IMG/VR virus record: IMGVR_UViG_3300028840_002442
Span: 1 to 24,008 of that record
Reading direction: 5' to 3' (one strand)
Source of the DNA: a virus
Length of the DNA: 24,008 nucleotides
This document shows positions 1-8,771 of this stretch, one piece after another. Each line of letters starts with the position of its first letter. Positions within the stretch are counted from its first letter, which is position 1. The notes below the pieces were generated by a model. The model made no database searches. It was not told the origin of the DNA and saw nothing but the letters and a program-made list of their open reading frames with translations. Both the position numbers and the translations under genes were made by a program.

Positions 1-474
1 CCATGGGTTTGCGCCGATGTGAGCATTAAGTGAATTTGCGGCCGAGGTTACCGTGAAACGGCGAATCGTATAACTCATGTCACCGACTCGCGGGCGGCGC
101 TCCCATTCCCGCCAGCCGCTGATAGTGCACCCTTTACCTCGTTCAATCATGTGCCGCATCGTCCAGGAATTCGCCGAGCGCCCGCCGCCTTGCTTGCGGG
201 TTAGAGTGCACAACCCGTCCACTGAAAGGCCCACGGCATATCGCCGACCTCGTTCGTGCGGTGTAACCGTAATGCGATATTGATCGCCGACTGACATTTC
301 CGCAAGACCGACATATAACTGAGGCCGTTTACTCGTGGCCCGATAGATCGGACACGCACCGTGCCTGTCGGCTTCAATTTTTACCGTTACATGATGACCG
401 TCGAGCCGTAGCGATTGGGCTTCAGCGGAGCCTGCCCACGCTAAAGCCGCGGCGAGTAGAATCATGGATCTCAC
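1..474 (-). CDS. Secreted beta-rich protein, C-terminus cut off by the window edge
   Basis: The reading frame is open from a GTG at 474 to base 1 (158 codons, no stop), so the gene is incomplete. The GTG is chosen because AGGAGG (481-486) lies six bases upstream; an ATG at 465 would be 15 bases away. The product starts with a short positive N-terminus, a hydrophobic stretch and a small-residue site (AGSAEA), which fits a Sec signal peptide of about 19 residues. Later parts read SVDGL (about 84-88) and ISGWR (about 118-122) followed by an FTVTSAANSL segment. From memory this pattern matches a family of secreted bacterial proteins with a conserved VDG...I.GWR...FT core; its function is not known to me. 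It overlaps the end of the C39-like gene by 53 bases and closes the lysis/cell-wall block seen here, so a role at the cell envelope is a guess. Confidence 0.6.
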   Translation of the reverse strand, partial: MRSMILLAAALAWAGSAEAQSLRLDGHHVTVKIEADRHGACPIYRATSKRPQLYVGLAEMSVGDQYRITVTPHERGRRYAVGLSVDGLCTLTRKQGGGRSANSWTMRHMIERGKGCTISGWREWERRPRVGDMSYTIRRFTVTSAANSLNAHIGANPW

Positions 475-1069
475 AGGAATCCTCCTTCCACCAGCTGGTG
501 AGTTTTGGCGGCACCCAAGGAAGCGGCGCCGGACCTTTTGGCACGACGCACCAGCCACCGCCGTGGATAGTGTGCGCGGCCACGAATCGATCCCGTGGCC
601 ATTCGTCAATTTTGTGCGTTGAATTATTGTCTACTACGTAAAACCGTTGCCGGTCATCGCTCATGCCAACGACCGTTTGCATGTGGTGCGACGTGAGCGT
701 AACCGCGGCCCACCTACCATTGCGCAGTGCCCACTCGATCCACGGAAGCGTGTCGCCTTCGATGTTCCAGGCTTCAATACCGCGAGCCCGTAAATCCTGG
801 TTGACACGCTCGGGCCACGATCCACCGCGACACGCTGGGCCGTATTTAGACGCATGTAACATGTGGGCCATGTTATCGCCGTTCGCGCCGCCTTGGTGTG
901 CGCCCATCAGTGCGATCGCGCAGTAAACGCATGAGCCATCTTCGTTACGATACTCGGCCCGCTGCCGAGCCGGCACCACGTTGTTTGGATCCCAGCCGAA
1001 GGCCGAGTGCGCAAGTAGGCCGACGGCCAGTGCCGCGCCGAGCAGTGTCGCCAAAACGTGTCGGATCAT
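422..1069 (-). CDS. Secreted papain-like (C39-type) cysteine peptidase domain protein
   Basis: The start is taken as the ATG at 1069, which overlaps the stop of the upstream gene as ATGA; the longer frame to 1165 would lie inside that gene. The 215-residue product begins MIRHV, then a hydrophobic segment to about residue 25 (LAHSAFG), a clear Sec signal peptide. The mature part has a papain-like triad order: Cys47 in GSCVYC, His128/129 in TSHHMQ and Asn148 in VVDNNS, as in C39-like peptidases. The substrate cannot be read from the sequence. Its place after the tail-fibre genes and next to another cysteine hydrolase suggests cell-wall or envelope degradation during lysis, or processing of a surface protein. 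Extra cysteines (50, 80, 174, 199) could form disulfides after export. Fold assignment is fairly good; the role is inferred. Confidence 0.6.
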   Translation of the reverse strand: MIRHVLATLLGAALAVGLLAHSAFGWDPNNVVPARQRAEYRNEDGSCVYCAIALMGAHQGGANGDNMAHMLHASKYGPACRGGSWPERVNQDLRARGIEAWNIEGDTLPWIEWALRNGRWAAVTLTSHHMQTVVGMSDDRQRFYVVDNNSTHKIDEWPRDRFVAAHTIHGGGWCVVPKGPAPLPWVPPKLTSWWKEDSCEIHDSTRRGFSVGRLR

Positions 1070-1539
1070 CGAACCCTCCAGAAATCCGGTGCGCGAATCA
1101 GTAAGCCCGGCGCCACCTCCCACATCTCGGTTCGGTCCAGCAAAACGGCACCCGCGTATTGCCACGCGCCGAATGCAAACTCAGAACAAAACCAGTTTTC
1201 ATTGACTTCCGCGGAACGCCGCGAAATAAACCGCAGTACAGCCGGGTAATCGTATGGGCACCCGACCCGCTCTTCGGCCCATTCCCATGCCAGGTCATTG
1301 ACGCTTTCGAGGATCCCCGCCGGCAAAGGTAGTACCACGTGATATCGCTCGGCAGCGCCGTCTTGCTCTTCGTTAAACGGCCGCTTAATGACGCCTCGGA
1401 ACTCCCGAGCCTCAATCACTGTATCACCACGCCGCAACGCAACGTGACTGTACGGTGATCGTGTTTGCCACTTGATCAGGGTCCCGACCAAGCCGCTGCC
1501 ACGGTAAAACAGAGTTTCAACTCGTTCAAAGTCGCTCAT
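1066..1539 (-). CDS. YiiX/NlpC-P60-like permuted papain-fold hydrolase, putative endolysin or tail-associated peptidase
   Basis: The 157-residue protein has the circularly permuted NlpC/P60 order typical of YiiX/YaeF-like enzymes: His first (SPYSHVAL, H32), then an acidic residue (VIEA, E44) and the Cys late (ENWFCSEFA, C118). The motif around the Cys, with CSE followed by small and aromatic residues, is typical of this group. Members cleave amide bonds in peptidoglycan peptides or lipids. There is no signal peptide or membrane segment, so release would need a holin or delivery on the virion. It overlaps its upstream neighbour by four bases (ATGA, 1536-1539) and its downstream neighbour in the same way, so the three genes are translationally coupled. 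An endolysin or a tail-tip wall hydrolase are both possible; the sequence does not separate them. Confidence 0.65.
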   Translation of the reverse strand: MSDFERVETLFYRGSGLVGTLIKWQTRSPYSHVALRRGDTVIEAREFRGVIKRPFNEEQDGAAERYHVVLPLPAGILESVNDLAWEWAEERVGCPYDYPAVLRFISRRSAEVNENWFCSEFAFGAWQYAGAVLLDRTEMWEVAPGLLIRAPDFWRVR

Positions 1540-2339
1540 GAGGTCGCTTTTGTAACGTCGGCTGTCACCGTCGCGTCATCGCTCGCCAGCGTGACGACTT
1601 TACCTGTGGACCGTTTGACTTGCAGGTCATAGTGCCATTTCGCATAATCGACAACCACACCGCTTGGGTTGCGAGCCGTCCATGTTAGCTTGGCCATCTC
1701 GGCCGGCGTGCAAGTGACACGCACCGTGTTGGCCGTGGCGTCGGATACCCACGTACCGTTATCGCTGGTGCCAGCTGCCTCGCCGTTGATGTAAAGCAGC
1801 CCGCCTGTTTTTGTGATTTGAACCTTCGCCGCGCTGTCGGCATCGTCCGTCGACTCTTTGACAGTGAACCAACCCTCGGACACATCGTCCACGTCCATGC
1901 CGCTCCACGTAATATCGAGCGTATCGCCGCGGAGAATCGTAATCTCTTGGGCGCTGGCGGCTGCCTGCGAAGCGGCGGGTACTGACAGCGACACAACAAG
2001 GCTCGTCGAACCGAGTTGGCTGAGCGCGGCAGTAGTAAACGCGCTAACAGTCACATCGTCTGCGCTCGGGCAGTAGTCGGACACGAGCTCTGGGTCGGTG
2101 TCGTCGGTATGCTGCAGTACGCCACCGGCAATCTGGACACCGCTTTCGTCCTCGGCAACGAACATATACGTACCCGTTTCCAGGTTTGTGACGGTAACGT
2201 CATACCACGTAGCGTTGCTGGTATGTGCCGTCGCCGAGCCCGACGCGTCAGGCGTCCCGGTATTTGTCCCCAGTAGCCAAAATTTGGCTGTAAGGGTCTC
2301 GTCTGGGTCCGCCTGGAAACTTACTACGCATGCAGCCAT
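1536..2339 (-). CDS. Beta-sandwich tail appendage or baseplate-like structural protein
   Basis: This 267-residue protein is rich in Thr, Ser, Asp and Val with almost no charged helix, as in phage beta-structural proteins. The N-terminal part (about 1-80) reads as an immunoglobulin-like or fibre-shoulder domain (WYDVTVTNLETGTYMFVAED). A second domain starts near residue 130 with ILRGDTLDITWSG and ends with YDLQVKRSTGKVVTL followed by ATVTADVT. That ending resembles the BppU-type N-terminal domain, which attaches receptor-binding parts to the tail tip. The gene lies seven bases after the small gene that follows the tail fibre and overlaps the hydrolase gene by four bases, so it is most likely part of the adsorption apparatus. 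Exact position in the virion is inferred from order. Confidence 0.55.
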   Translation of the reverse strand: MAACVVSFQADPDETLTAKFWLLGTNTGTPDASGSATAHTSNATWYDVTVTNLETGTYMFVAEDESGVQIAGGVLQHTDDTDPELVSDYCPSADDVTVSAFTTAALSQLGSTSLVVSLSVPAASQAAASAQEITILRGDTLDITWSGMDVDDVSEGWFTVKESTDDADSAAKVQITKTGGLLYINGEAAGTSDNGTWVSDATANTVRVTCTPAEMAKLTWTARNPSGVVVDYAKWHYDLQVKRSTGKVVTLASDDATVTADVTKATS

Positions 2340-2346
2340 CGGTCAC

Positions 2347-2760
2347 TCACTTGTCGGCGTGTGCCACGTGTGGTTCAATCGTGATTAGGTTTTGCTCATC
2401 AATCTGAGACTTAGCTTTCGCTAACTCCTCCTGCTCTTTCTCGACACACCCGCGTTGCGCGTTGGTGTAGATCAGTTCGGCGGCCACCTCGTATGCCAAC
2501 TCTTGCCGCGTCGGCTGATAGGTTTCAATTATTTGGGTCTGCCCGGTTGGATTCCCCTGCGGATCCAGGACCGGGTTCTCAACCCGTGAGTACGTCGGAT
2601 GCGCCCGATGTGCCGGTTTGCGACACGTCAGCGGCACGGGCGTCGTTGGGTCGTCTTCCGACGGCTTCCAGCCGCCTCGATACGACAGACCATCGACCAC
2701 CTGCTGTCGCAAGGCCGCGGGGTACCGCACAATCAATTCACGCACTACGGAAAGGTCCAT
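2347..2760 (-). CDS. Small phage protein downstream of tail fibre, function unknown
   Basis: I do not recognise this 137-residue protein. It starts with a helical segment (MDLSVVRELIVRYPAALRQQ), has a proline-rich middle (about 35-75) and ends with a charged helix likely to form a coiled coil (about 90-125, VEKEQEELAKAKSQ). It has no signal peptide or membrane segment. It lies 11 bases after the tail-fibre stop and seven bases before the appendage gene, inside the adsorption block. Small proteins at this place in other phages can be fibre assembly chaperones or minor structural parts, but nothing in the sequence proves either. The start ATG at 2760 is the only good one. Confidence 0.5.
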   Translation of the reverse strand: MDLSVVRELIVRYPAALRQQVVDGLSYRGGWKPSEDDPTTPVPLTCRKPAHRAHPTYSRVENPVLDPQGNPTGQTQIIETYQPTRQELAYEVAAELIYTNAQRGCVEKEQEELAKAKSQIDEQNLITIEPHVAHADK

Positions 2761-2771
2761 GATGACTCCAG

Positions 2772-4517
2772 TTAAGTTAACGCAGTAAAGCCAAACGTTT
2801 CTAAAACGGCCAACGCGGACGCAATCGCCGCGCGGGCTTCCGTGTCTTGTGTTGCGCCGCCAGTAGGATCAGCGATATGTGATTGCTGAGAAGCAGGAGT
2901 TGCTCCGAGGAATGCAATTTTATCTGTTGAGTTTGTTCCGATTTGAGTGCCGGCTGAATTTCCAACGAGAACATCACTACCATCAGCTAATTGAACCGAT
3001 CCACTTTGATTGATTGCGAACCCGTTAACCGTGCCAGCGTTGTTCCAGAATTTAAGATTACCGCTCGCGTCTGTCCCGAGCCAGGTATTTTGACTACTAC
3101 CGTCACCTGCAATTCCAAGTTGAAAGTTTGACGACCCTTTGATGAACACTCGGGTGTCCGCAGTGCCGTCTCCAACCGATAACTTATGAGCCGGACTTGA
3201 CGTTCCAACTCCGAAATTATCCATCGTGTACCCGTCACCATCTGCCCACAGCTGTGCACGTGTTCCAGTCCCATTGCCCTTCAGTACAAAATATCCCCGA
3301 CTACTGGCAATGCCTAATTGTGCCCGCATAGCATTTCCAGACACCAGCTTGGCTAAATATTGTCCGTCTTCGATCATCACGTAGTAAGATGCCGAATCCC
3401 CAGCATACACGTCGCCCCATTTGTTGCTGGACGTGCCAAGCGTTCCACTTCCCGTCAAATTCCCAGACGCATCAACTGTGAAAATCGGAGTAGAACCATC
3501 CGTTGAACACTCCAAAAAGTTTCCGTCTTCACTCGTGACATTTGTCACGTCGCGATGAAGATGAAGAAGTGCACCGGCTTCGGAATACGCAGACGCACCG
3601 TCAACATCACGTTTCACTAGCAACGTATCGAAATCTCGATTTGCACCGAGGGGTTGCTGTGTTGTAGTACCGATAACCACATCGCCTAATGCCCCCGAGC
3701 CATCACGATACACCTGGTTAATTTGCAAAAACGGCAATCGATTGTATCCAGCCACTTCGAAAATCGTTGCACCATCGCCCACCCATGACCACGCTTGCCA
3801 CTTTGTGCCGTATTTCGTGAGTGTTAAACCGTCAATATCTATAGAACCACCTGTCCCCAACGTCACCTTTTTCGACGCATCAACTGCCAAAACATCACCG
3901 CCAGTGTTCCCATAGCTGTTGATGTTGATGTAGTCTGCGGTTTGGACGATGGCTCCTTCGAGGATCTGGGTGATGTCAGCTGCATTATTCGATACAACTT
4001 TTACTGATTGTCCACTGGCCGGTGCTGTTACAATAAGACCCGCACCAGCACCCGCTTGCATTGTGATTACATCGGGCGTAAAAAAGACACCAGTGTCGCT
4101 GTCACCATGATGACGTAGGCTGTCGGAGACGTAATGCACACCTAGTGTCTCAGAATTCCCATTCACGGAAAACAGTGAGCCGTTCCACGTCGGCCCGCCG
4201 CCAGAGAATCCGCCCGCACCGTCGTTGATCTGGATGTCATTCGCCGACCCGCCGGGCGAAGTCGACGCGCCCAGTTCGACCCACGCGGCCGCGCCTACAC
4301 TCGCATCCGTGCACCGGTACCACGTTAGACCGACCGTGTCGTACCAACCGCTGCCCACCTCGTAACCCTCGGACGAATCGTCCAGCACGCCGGGGGCACC
4401 GGTACCGGTGAGGTTGTCCTTGCGCATGTGGAGTTTCTCGTCGGCATCGACGATCAGCGTACCCGGGCCGGAAACCCCGAGGACCTTTTTATCTTCACGT
4501 ATGGTCGATGCCCACAT
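2772..4517 (-). CDS. Tail fibre / receptor-binding protein
   Basis: The start is set at the ATG at 4517 (MWASTIREDKK), just after the stop of the upstream gene; the longer frame to 4595 would overlap that gene. The product has about 581 residues and is dominated by Gly, Ser, Thr, Asp and Asn with many short beta repeats, like trimeric fibre shafts. Near the N-terminus it carries a segment common in fibre proteins (TVGLTWYRCTDASVGAAAWV). The C-terminus (KIAFLGATPASQQS, then TEARAAIASALAVLETFG) matches the usual tail-fibre ending of many siphoviruses. The stretch from about 2.79 to 4.2 kb is visibly more AT-rich than its neighbours, which fits exchange of host-range genes. Its role would be binding the host surface. 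Confidence 0.75.
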   Translation of the reverse strand: MWASTIREDKKVLGVSGPGTLIVDADEKLHMRKDNLTGTGAPGVLDDSSEGYEVGSGWYDTVGLTWYRCTDASVGAAAWVELGASTSPGGSANDIQINDGAGGFSGGGPTWNGSLFSVNGNSETLGVHYVSDSLRHHGDSDTGVFFTPDVITMQAGAGAGLIVTAPASGQSVKVVSNNAADITQILEGAIVQTADYININSYGNTGGDVLAVDASKKVTLGTGGSIDIDGLTLTKYGTKWQAWSWVGDGATIFEVAGYNRLPFLQINQVYRDGSGALGDVVIGTTTQQPLGANRDFDTLLVKRDVDGASAYSEAGALLHLHRDVTNVTSEDGNFLECSTDGSTPIFTVDASGNLTGSGTLGTSSNKWGDVYAGDSASYYVMIEDGQYLAKLVSGNAMRAQLGIASSRGYFVLKGNGTGTRAQLWADGDGYTMDNFGVGTSSPAHKLSVGDGTADTRVFIKGSSNFQLGIAGDGSSQNTWLGTDASGNLKFWNNAGTVNGFAINQSGSVQLADGSDVLVGNSAGTQIGTNSTDKIAFLGATPASQQSHIADPTGGATQDTEARAAIASALAVLETFGFTALT

Positions 4518-4522
4518 GTGGC

Positions 4523-4777
4523 TTACCCCATATGCTCTTGCAGCTTTACCACGTCCTTTGCCAGGCCGTTCAATACCCGGCCACGCTCTCGGCAAGTGTC
4601 TTTAATCTCACCGATATCCTGCGACAGGCCGTTTGACACCTTTGCCTCGAGAACCGATAACTTGGTATTGACTTGCATCACCCACGGCAGCACCCGACTA
4701 ACCAGGAAGCAGATCACGCCTTGCGTGCATGCCACCAAAATCTCGAGCCAGTTTTCGCCCAGGAAGTCCATGGTCAC
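4523..4777 (-). CDS. Small single-span membrane protein with coiled coil, possible holin
   Basis: The 84-residue product has one hydrophobic segment (about residues 9-34, from NWLEILVACTQG to LPWVM), followed by a charged helical tail (about 38-80) with heptad-like Leu and Val spacing. The start ATG overlaps the stop of the tape-measure gene as ATGA (4774-4777). One span plus a charged tail fits a class III-type holin, a spanin-like inner-membrane part or a tail-tip membrane protein. A holin between tape measure and fibre is unusual; most lysis genes here lie further downstream. The membrane segment is clear, the role is not. Confidence 0.6.
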   Translation of the reverse strand: MTMDFLGENWLEILVACTQGVICFLVSRVLPWVMQVNTKLSVLEAKVSNGLSQDIGEIKDTCRERGRVLNGLAKDVVKLQEHMG

Positions 4778-7700
4778 CTCGGTTGTGAATGGCCGCCCAT
4801 CGTTGTTGCGGCCACAGCGGTCGCGCCGGCGTTGGGGCTGAAAATCGTCTCATCGAGCATACGCTCGTTTGCCTCCGCGCCGCGGCTAGTGTTCTGTGCG
4901 ATCTGCTCGAGCACCTCGGTCAATTGGTTCAAATCCGGTAGCTGGATCCCTGACGCCTGCTCGCCGAGCTGCTGCTGTAAATCCCGCTCGACACTCGCCA
5001 GGCTTTCAACATCGCCCAGCGGTAGCCGCCCACCGTGGTGCACCCGGCGAGCTCGTTTAGCCGCGTCGATCGCACGTTGCCGGGCCGCCGCTTGCGAAGA
5101 CGGCACCGAGCCGCCAAGGTTGCCCCGCAGCTTGTCGGCAATCTTCCGATTTGCTTCCGACTGTGGGCCGGAATCACCCGATGGCCCGAGGTCGATCGTG
5201 CGAGAAGCCTCCTGTGAGGCCTCTTGCGCAACGCTATTGGCGATCGACTCACGGAACGTGTCAGGCTTCTTGCGTAAACCACGCACACGCTCCTTGGCCG
5301 CAGCCGCTTGATCAAAGGCCTTGCGGGCCATCCCTAGCTGATACTGCCGGATGGCTTCCGGGTCGAAGGTTTCTTCGACCGGCGAGATCGCGTCGATCCC
5401 TTCCATTGGGCGCGATGGCAGTTGGCCTGGCGGCTTCGGTGTCGGTGCCTGGATCCCTTCGTCCGGCGCCGAAAGCGAGATCTCGGAGGCAGCCGCCGCT
5501 TCGTCGGCCATCTGCTGGAAAGACGCCTCGCGTGCCGCGTCAGCTTGTTCAGTCGCTTCGCGGAAACGGGCCGAGGCGGCAGCTGCACGTTCTTGGGCTG
5601 TGCCTTCGCCCGGGGGCGTCGGCTTCTCGTCCACGATTTGCTGGATTGCGTCGGCCGACGGTAAAACACTCGCGGGATCGAACGAAGGTAGCACGTCGGT
5701 AAAACCGCCGGCCGGCGCCGCCGGCACCTCTTCGCCTGCCACCTTGGCGAAGGTCCGGTCGTACATCGCGTCTTTGGCCGCGGTGGCATTGGCCGCTTCG
5801 GCGAAAGACTCGGCCGCGCGCTCCTGCGGGCTCTTCTCGATCGGCTTTGGCGGTTCGGGCGGTGTCGCCGGCTTTTCAGTCACCGCGGGAGGCGGCGGCG
5901 CCACCGGCTGCGCTGCGCTGGTCGTTTCAATCGGGCCATCGATCACCACCTTACGGGCGTCGATCTGTACGGTATCGGCCGAGGTCACCCCGATCGTCGT
6001 TGACTCATCTACTTGCTTGACGACCGGCTCGGGGACCTCGAGCGACTTTTTCGCCGGCTCTTCCTCGTCGCTGCCGAAAAACGACCCGATAACCTGACTG
6101 GCCAGGCCTGCTATACCGGCCGTTGCCACACCGCCCATCGCGGTGCCGCCGAGGTTGATACCTTCTTTCGCTTCGGCGGGTTCTACCGCCGTCGTCGTAC
6201 TCGCCGCCGCTCGCTTTTGTTTGATCGATTCCAAAGTTTGGAGTGTATCGTCGATCAATTCCAGCTGAGCCTGTTGGTCTTTGGATAGGCCCCGCTGTCG
6301 TTCAGCCTCGTCAAACTGGCCGCTAGTCAACGCCTCCATCTGCGACTCGACCGATCGCTCACTCCAATACCTCGCCTTCCAAGGGTTAGGGAAACGCGGG
6401 AACACCATATTGTGCCGGCGATACAGGAGCTCGCGTTGTGCCTCTTCGGCTGGATCCCCGCCAGCGTCCACACCGCGGAAAAACCGTCCCATAGGTCCGG
6501 CGAGCGGAGTAGACATGTCTGCAACATCCGGGAGGCCTTGAGCAGTGCGTTTGAGCACCCGTTCAAGCTCGTCGCGAACCGTGGCTTTGTACCCGCCTTC
6601 ACTGGCCAGGTCGTACGCTTCAACGCCCGCCCCGAGCTGCTGCGCTTCTTCGGCGACCTGCAACGGCTGCGAGGCCTCCAGTAGGTTCTTTAAGATCTGC
6701 TCGTAGTTTTTCGGGTCCGGTTTAATGTCGCCAAGCGCCCGCTGAAACCGCTCTGCCGCTTCAGACCCTTCATCCGTCAGGAACGATCGGATCACCGGCT
6801 TGACAGCACCTCGGAACGAGGCGCTTTGCAGGCCGTCGCCGCCCTGGAAGAACAACCGCTGTAATTCGGGACTTTGTTGCACGGCGGCCACACGTTCAGC
6901 AAACGTGCGCAGCCCGGTGCCCTTGCGGACCACCGTTTGCCCCGGCTCTTCGGTCAGCTGCGACTCGATTTCTGCAAGCTCTTTTGTGGCCCGAGCCACT
7001 CGCTTTTGCTCACGTTCGACCTGGTCTTTGTAATCCTTTTGCGTTTGGGCAATGTCGTACTCGATCGCCTCGGTGTCGATCAGCTTCGCGGGGGCCAGCC
7101 CGCGGCTCTTTCGCCATCCCTGATCTTGCGATCGCTGCAGATTGGTTTCTTTCGCTTCAGCCAGGCGTTTCTGTTGCCGACGCAGTCGCTCATCCTTCTC
7201 GGCTTCCGCATCGACCAAGTCTTCTTTCGAGTCCTGAATAGACTCACGTAGTGACGCTTGCCGCTCAATTAATTCCTTTCGTTTAGCCTCTGTCACACCG
7301 CCTTCGATGCCGACGCCCAGAATGTCTTTTTCCGGCATCATGCGTTCGAGCTGCACAGCCATGTTTGCGACAGCCGTTTTGGTAAGCGAGCCGCTAGGGT
7401 CCTTGATCGCACCACCGATTGCCGCAAACGCGGCGCCCGCTTCGATGACCGCACGGACCCGATCCTCTTCGGTGTCTACCGCTGTCGCGCCCGCGATACT
7501 AGCGGCGGCCTCTTTGAAAGCACTTGGCTCGACAATACGGGCTTTTTGCTGCACACCGATCACCAGGCCGATCGTTTCTGCGATCTCCTTGGGTGTTTCC
7601 GCCTTGATCATGCTAGCGATATCGGCTACCGCCGATGCAAACTCTGGTAGCTCGCCAGGTCGCGTTTTGAATAGCGGCGCCGTCTGCTCGAGAATCGTAC

Positions 7701-8640
7701 GTGTCAACGCCTGGTCGCCACCTGTGGCCGACAGCATGCCCGAGGTCGCCTGGAAGAGGCTCCGGGCATCCTTTAAGCCTAATCGCTCTTGCAGTCCCTG
7801 GATCGCATCTAAAAACGTGGTTGCCTCCTCGGTCGGTACTGGTCCGAGGTTCAGAATAGTGGCTGCCTGTGCCTCAGCGACCGTCATTTGGGCGTCACGC
7901 TGCTGATTTGCAACCTCATTCGCGCCTTCCATCGCCTGGCGGAACAGGTTGATCGCACCGGTGACCGTGGTGTAGGCGGTAAAGAGCCCCATAACTTTTC
8001 CGGCCAGGCCAGTAAGGATGCCGCCGTGTTTTTCATGGGCGCTACCCAGGTCTTCGGTTGCTTCTTCGGTGTCGTGCTGTGTCCGCCGGATGTCTTCCAA
8101 GCGAGCGACATACTCACCCTGCGACAGCTGACCACGATCGAGTTGGCGGTTCAAATCTCGCAGCTCGATTTCGAGTCGTCCCACGCCCGAAGCAGCGCCG
8201 AGCGACGCCTGTTTAGCGCGATTGAGTTCGCGGTCGTACTGGGCCTGATTGATCGCGCCCGTTTTCAACTGCCGATCGAGCCGCGTCAAATTTATCTCGT
8301 ACGCCTGCATTGGATTCGCAGTGGCCGCAAACTTCTGTGCCAGGCGATCCATGGCTTGGGTATGCACTAATGCCAGCTGGGTATTCTGCTTGGCAGCCGC
8401 GTCGAGCTTCGCGAGCTCTTCACGGAAGCGTGCCACCGGCGTTTGAACCGACTTAACCACGCGATCAGCGTACCGCTGCATGTCGCGAATCGCTCTGGTC
8501 GTCTTCTGCCCAGCCCGTGCGGACTCTTCACCGACGGCGCGCAGTTTTTCCTTTAGTTGCGTCTGACTCTTCTGGAGTTTCTCCAGCTCAGCCACAACTT
8601 TATTGACGCCGACAAGTTCAGCAGAGAAGCGTACGCTCAT
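4774..8640 (-). CDS. Tail tape measure protein
   Basis: At 1288 residues this is the longest gene in the window, placed directly after the tail chaperone, as expected for the tape measure that sets tail length and lies inside the tube. The N-terminal 200 residues and the region about 455-560 are strongly helical and charged (coiled coil). A glycine-rich hydrophobic stretch (about 828-855, GGTAMGGVATAGIAG) could contact the membrane during DNA ejection. A long Pro/Ala/Glu-rich part follows (about 890-1110), then another helical end. By the usual rule of about 0.15 nm per residue, the tail would be near 190 nm. The start ATG overlaps the stop of the -1 frame of the upstream chaperone gene as ATGA. 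No lysozyme or peptidase domain is evident. Confidence 0.85.
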   Translation of the reverse strand: MSVRFSAELVGVNKVVAELEKLQKSQTQLKEKLRAVGEESARAGQKTTRAIRDMQRYADRVVKSVQTPVARFREELAKLDAAAKQNTQLALVHTQAMDRLAQKFAATANPMQAYEINLTRLDRQLKTGAINQAQYDRELNRAKQASLGAASGVGRLEIELRDLNRQLDRGQLSQGEYVARLEDIRRTQHDTEEATEDLGSAHEKHGGILTGLAGKVMGLFTAYTTVTGAINLFRQAMEGANEVANQQRDAQMTVAEAQAATILNLGPVPTEEATTFLDAIQGLQERLGLKDARSLFQATSGMLSATGGDQALTRTILEQTAPLFKTRPGELPEFASAVADIASMIKAETPKEIAETIGLVIGVQQKARIVEPSAFKEAAASIAGATAVDTEEDRVRAVIEAGAAFAAIGGAIKDPSGSLTKTAVANMAVQLERMMPEKDILGVGIEGGVTEAKRKELIERQASLRESIQDSKEDLVDAEAEKDERLRRQQKRLAEAKETNLQRSQDQGWRKSRGLAPAKLIDTEAIEYDIAQTQKDYKDQVEREQKRVARATKELAEIESQLTEEPGQTVVRKGTGLRTFAERVAAVQQSPELQRLFFQGGDGLQSASFRGAVKPVIRSFLTDEGSEAAERFQRALGDIKPDPKNYEQILKNLLEASQPLQVAEEAQQLGAGVEAYDLASEGGYKATVRDELERVLKRTAQGLPDVADMSTPLAGPMGRFFRGVDAGGDPAEEAQRELLYRRHNMVFPRFPNPWKARYWSERSVESQMEALTSGQFDEAERQRGLSKDQQAQLELIDDTLQTLESIKQKRAAASTTTAVEPAEAKEGINLGGTAMGGVATAGIAGLASQVIGSFFGSDEEEPAKKSLEVPEPVVKQVDESTTIGVTSADTVQIDARKVVIDGPIETTSAAQPVAPPPPAVTEKPATPPEPPKPIEKSPQERAAESFAEAANATAAKDAMYDRTFAKVAGEEVPAAPAGGFTDVLPSFDPASVLPSADAIQQIVDEKPTPPGEGTAQERAAAASARFREATEQADAAREASFQQMADEAAAASEISLSAPDEGIQAPTPKPPGQLPSRPMEGIDAISPVEETFDPEAIRQYQLGMARKAFDQAAAAKERVRGLRKKPDTFRESIANSVAQEASQEASRTIDLGPSGDSGPQSEANRKIADKLRGNLGGSVPSSQAAARQRAIDAAKRARRVHHGGRLPLGDVESLASVERDLQQQLGEQASGIQLPDLNQLTEVLEQIAQNTSRGAEANERMLDETIFSPNAGATAVAATTMGGHSQPR

Positions 8641-8771
8641 AATCTCACGCTACGTGCATCGTCCAACAGGACTGCTACGGCTTGCTCTCCTCGACTGGGG
8701 CTGTAGTGATTTCGTCCGGCGTACCACCCGAAGAAGTCGAGCCAGCGGGCGCTTCCAATTGGGATTCGATT
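8637..8771 (-). CDS. -1 frame extension of the tail chaperone (gpGT-like product)
   Basis: If ribosomes slip back one base on the A run at 8770-8778, translation continues for 44 more residues, starting NRIPIGSARW and including DFFGWYAGRNHYSP. The TGA at 8637-8639 overlaps the tape-measure ATG (ATGA). The extension is rich in Trp, Tyr and Phe, unlike the Arg-rich product of the remaining frame. In lambda and many other long-tailed phages the longer of the two chaperone products binds the tape measure. The combined product would have about 333 residues. Confidence 0.6.
   Translation of the reverse strand, partial: NRIPIGSARWLDFFGWYAGRNHYSPSRGEQAVAVLLDDARSVRL

Noticed and set aside
5351-6097. 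248-codon plus-strand frame inside the tape-measure gene
   Set aside because: Ser/Ala/Gly-rich antisense reading of the Pro/Ala/Glu-rich tape-measure region, no start signal.
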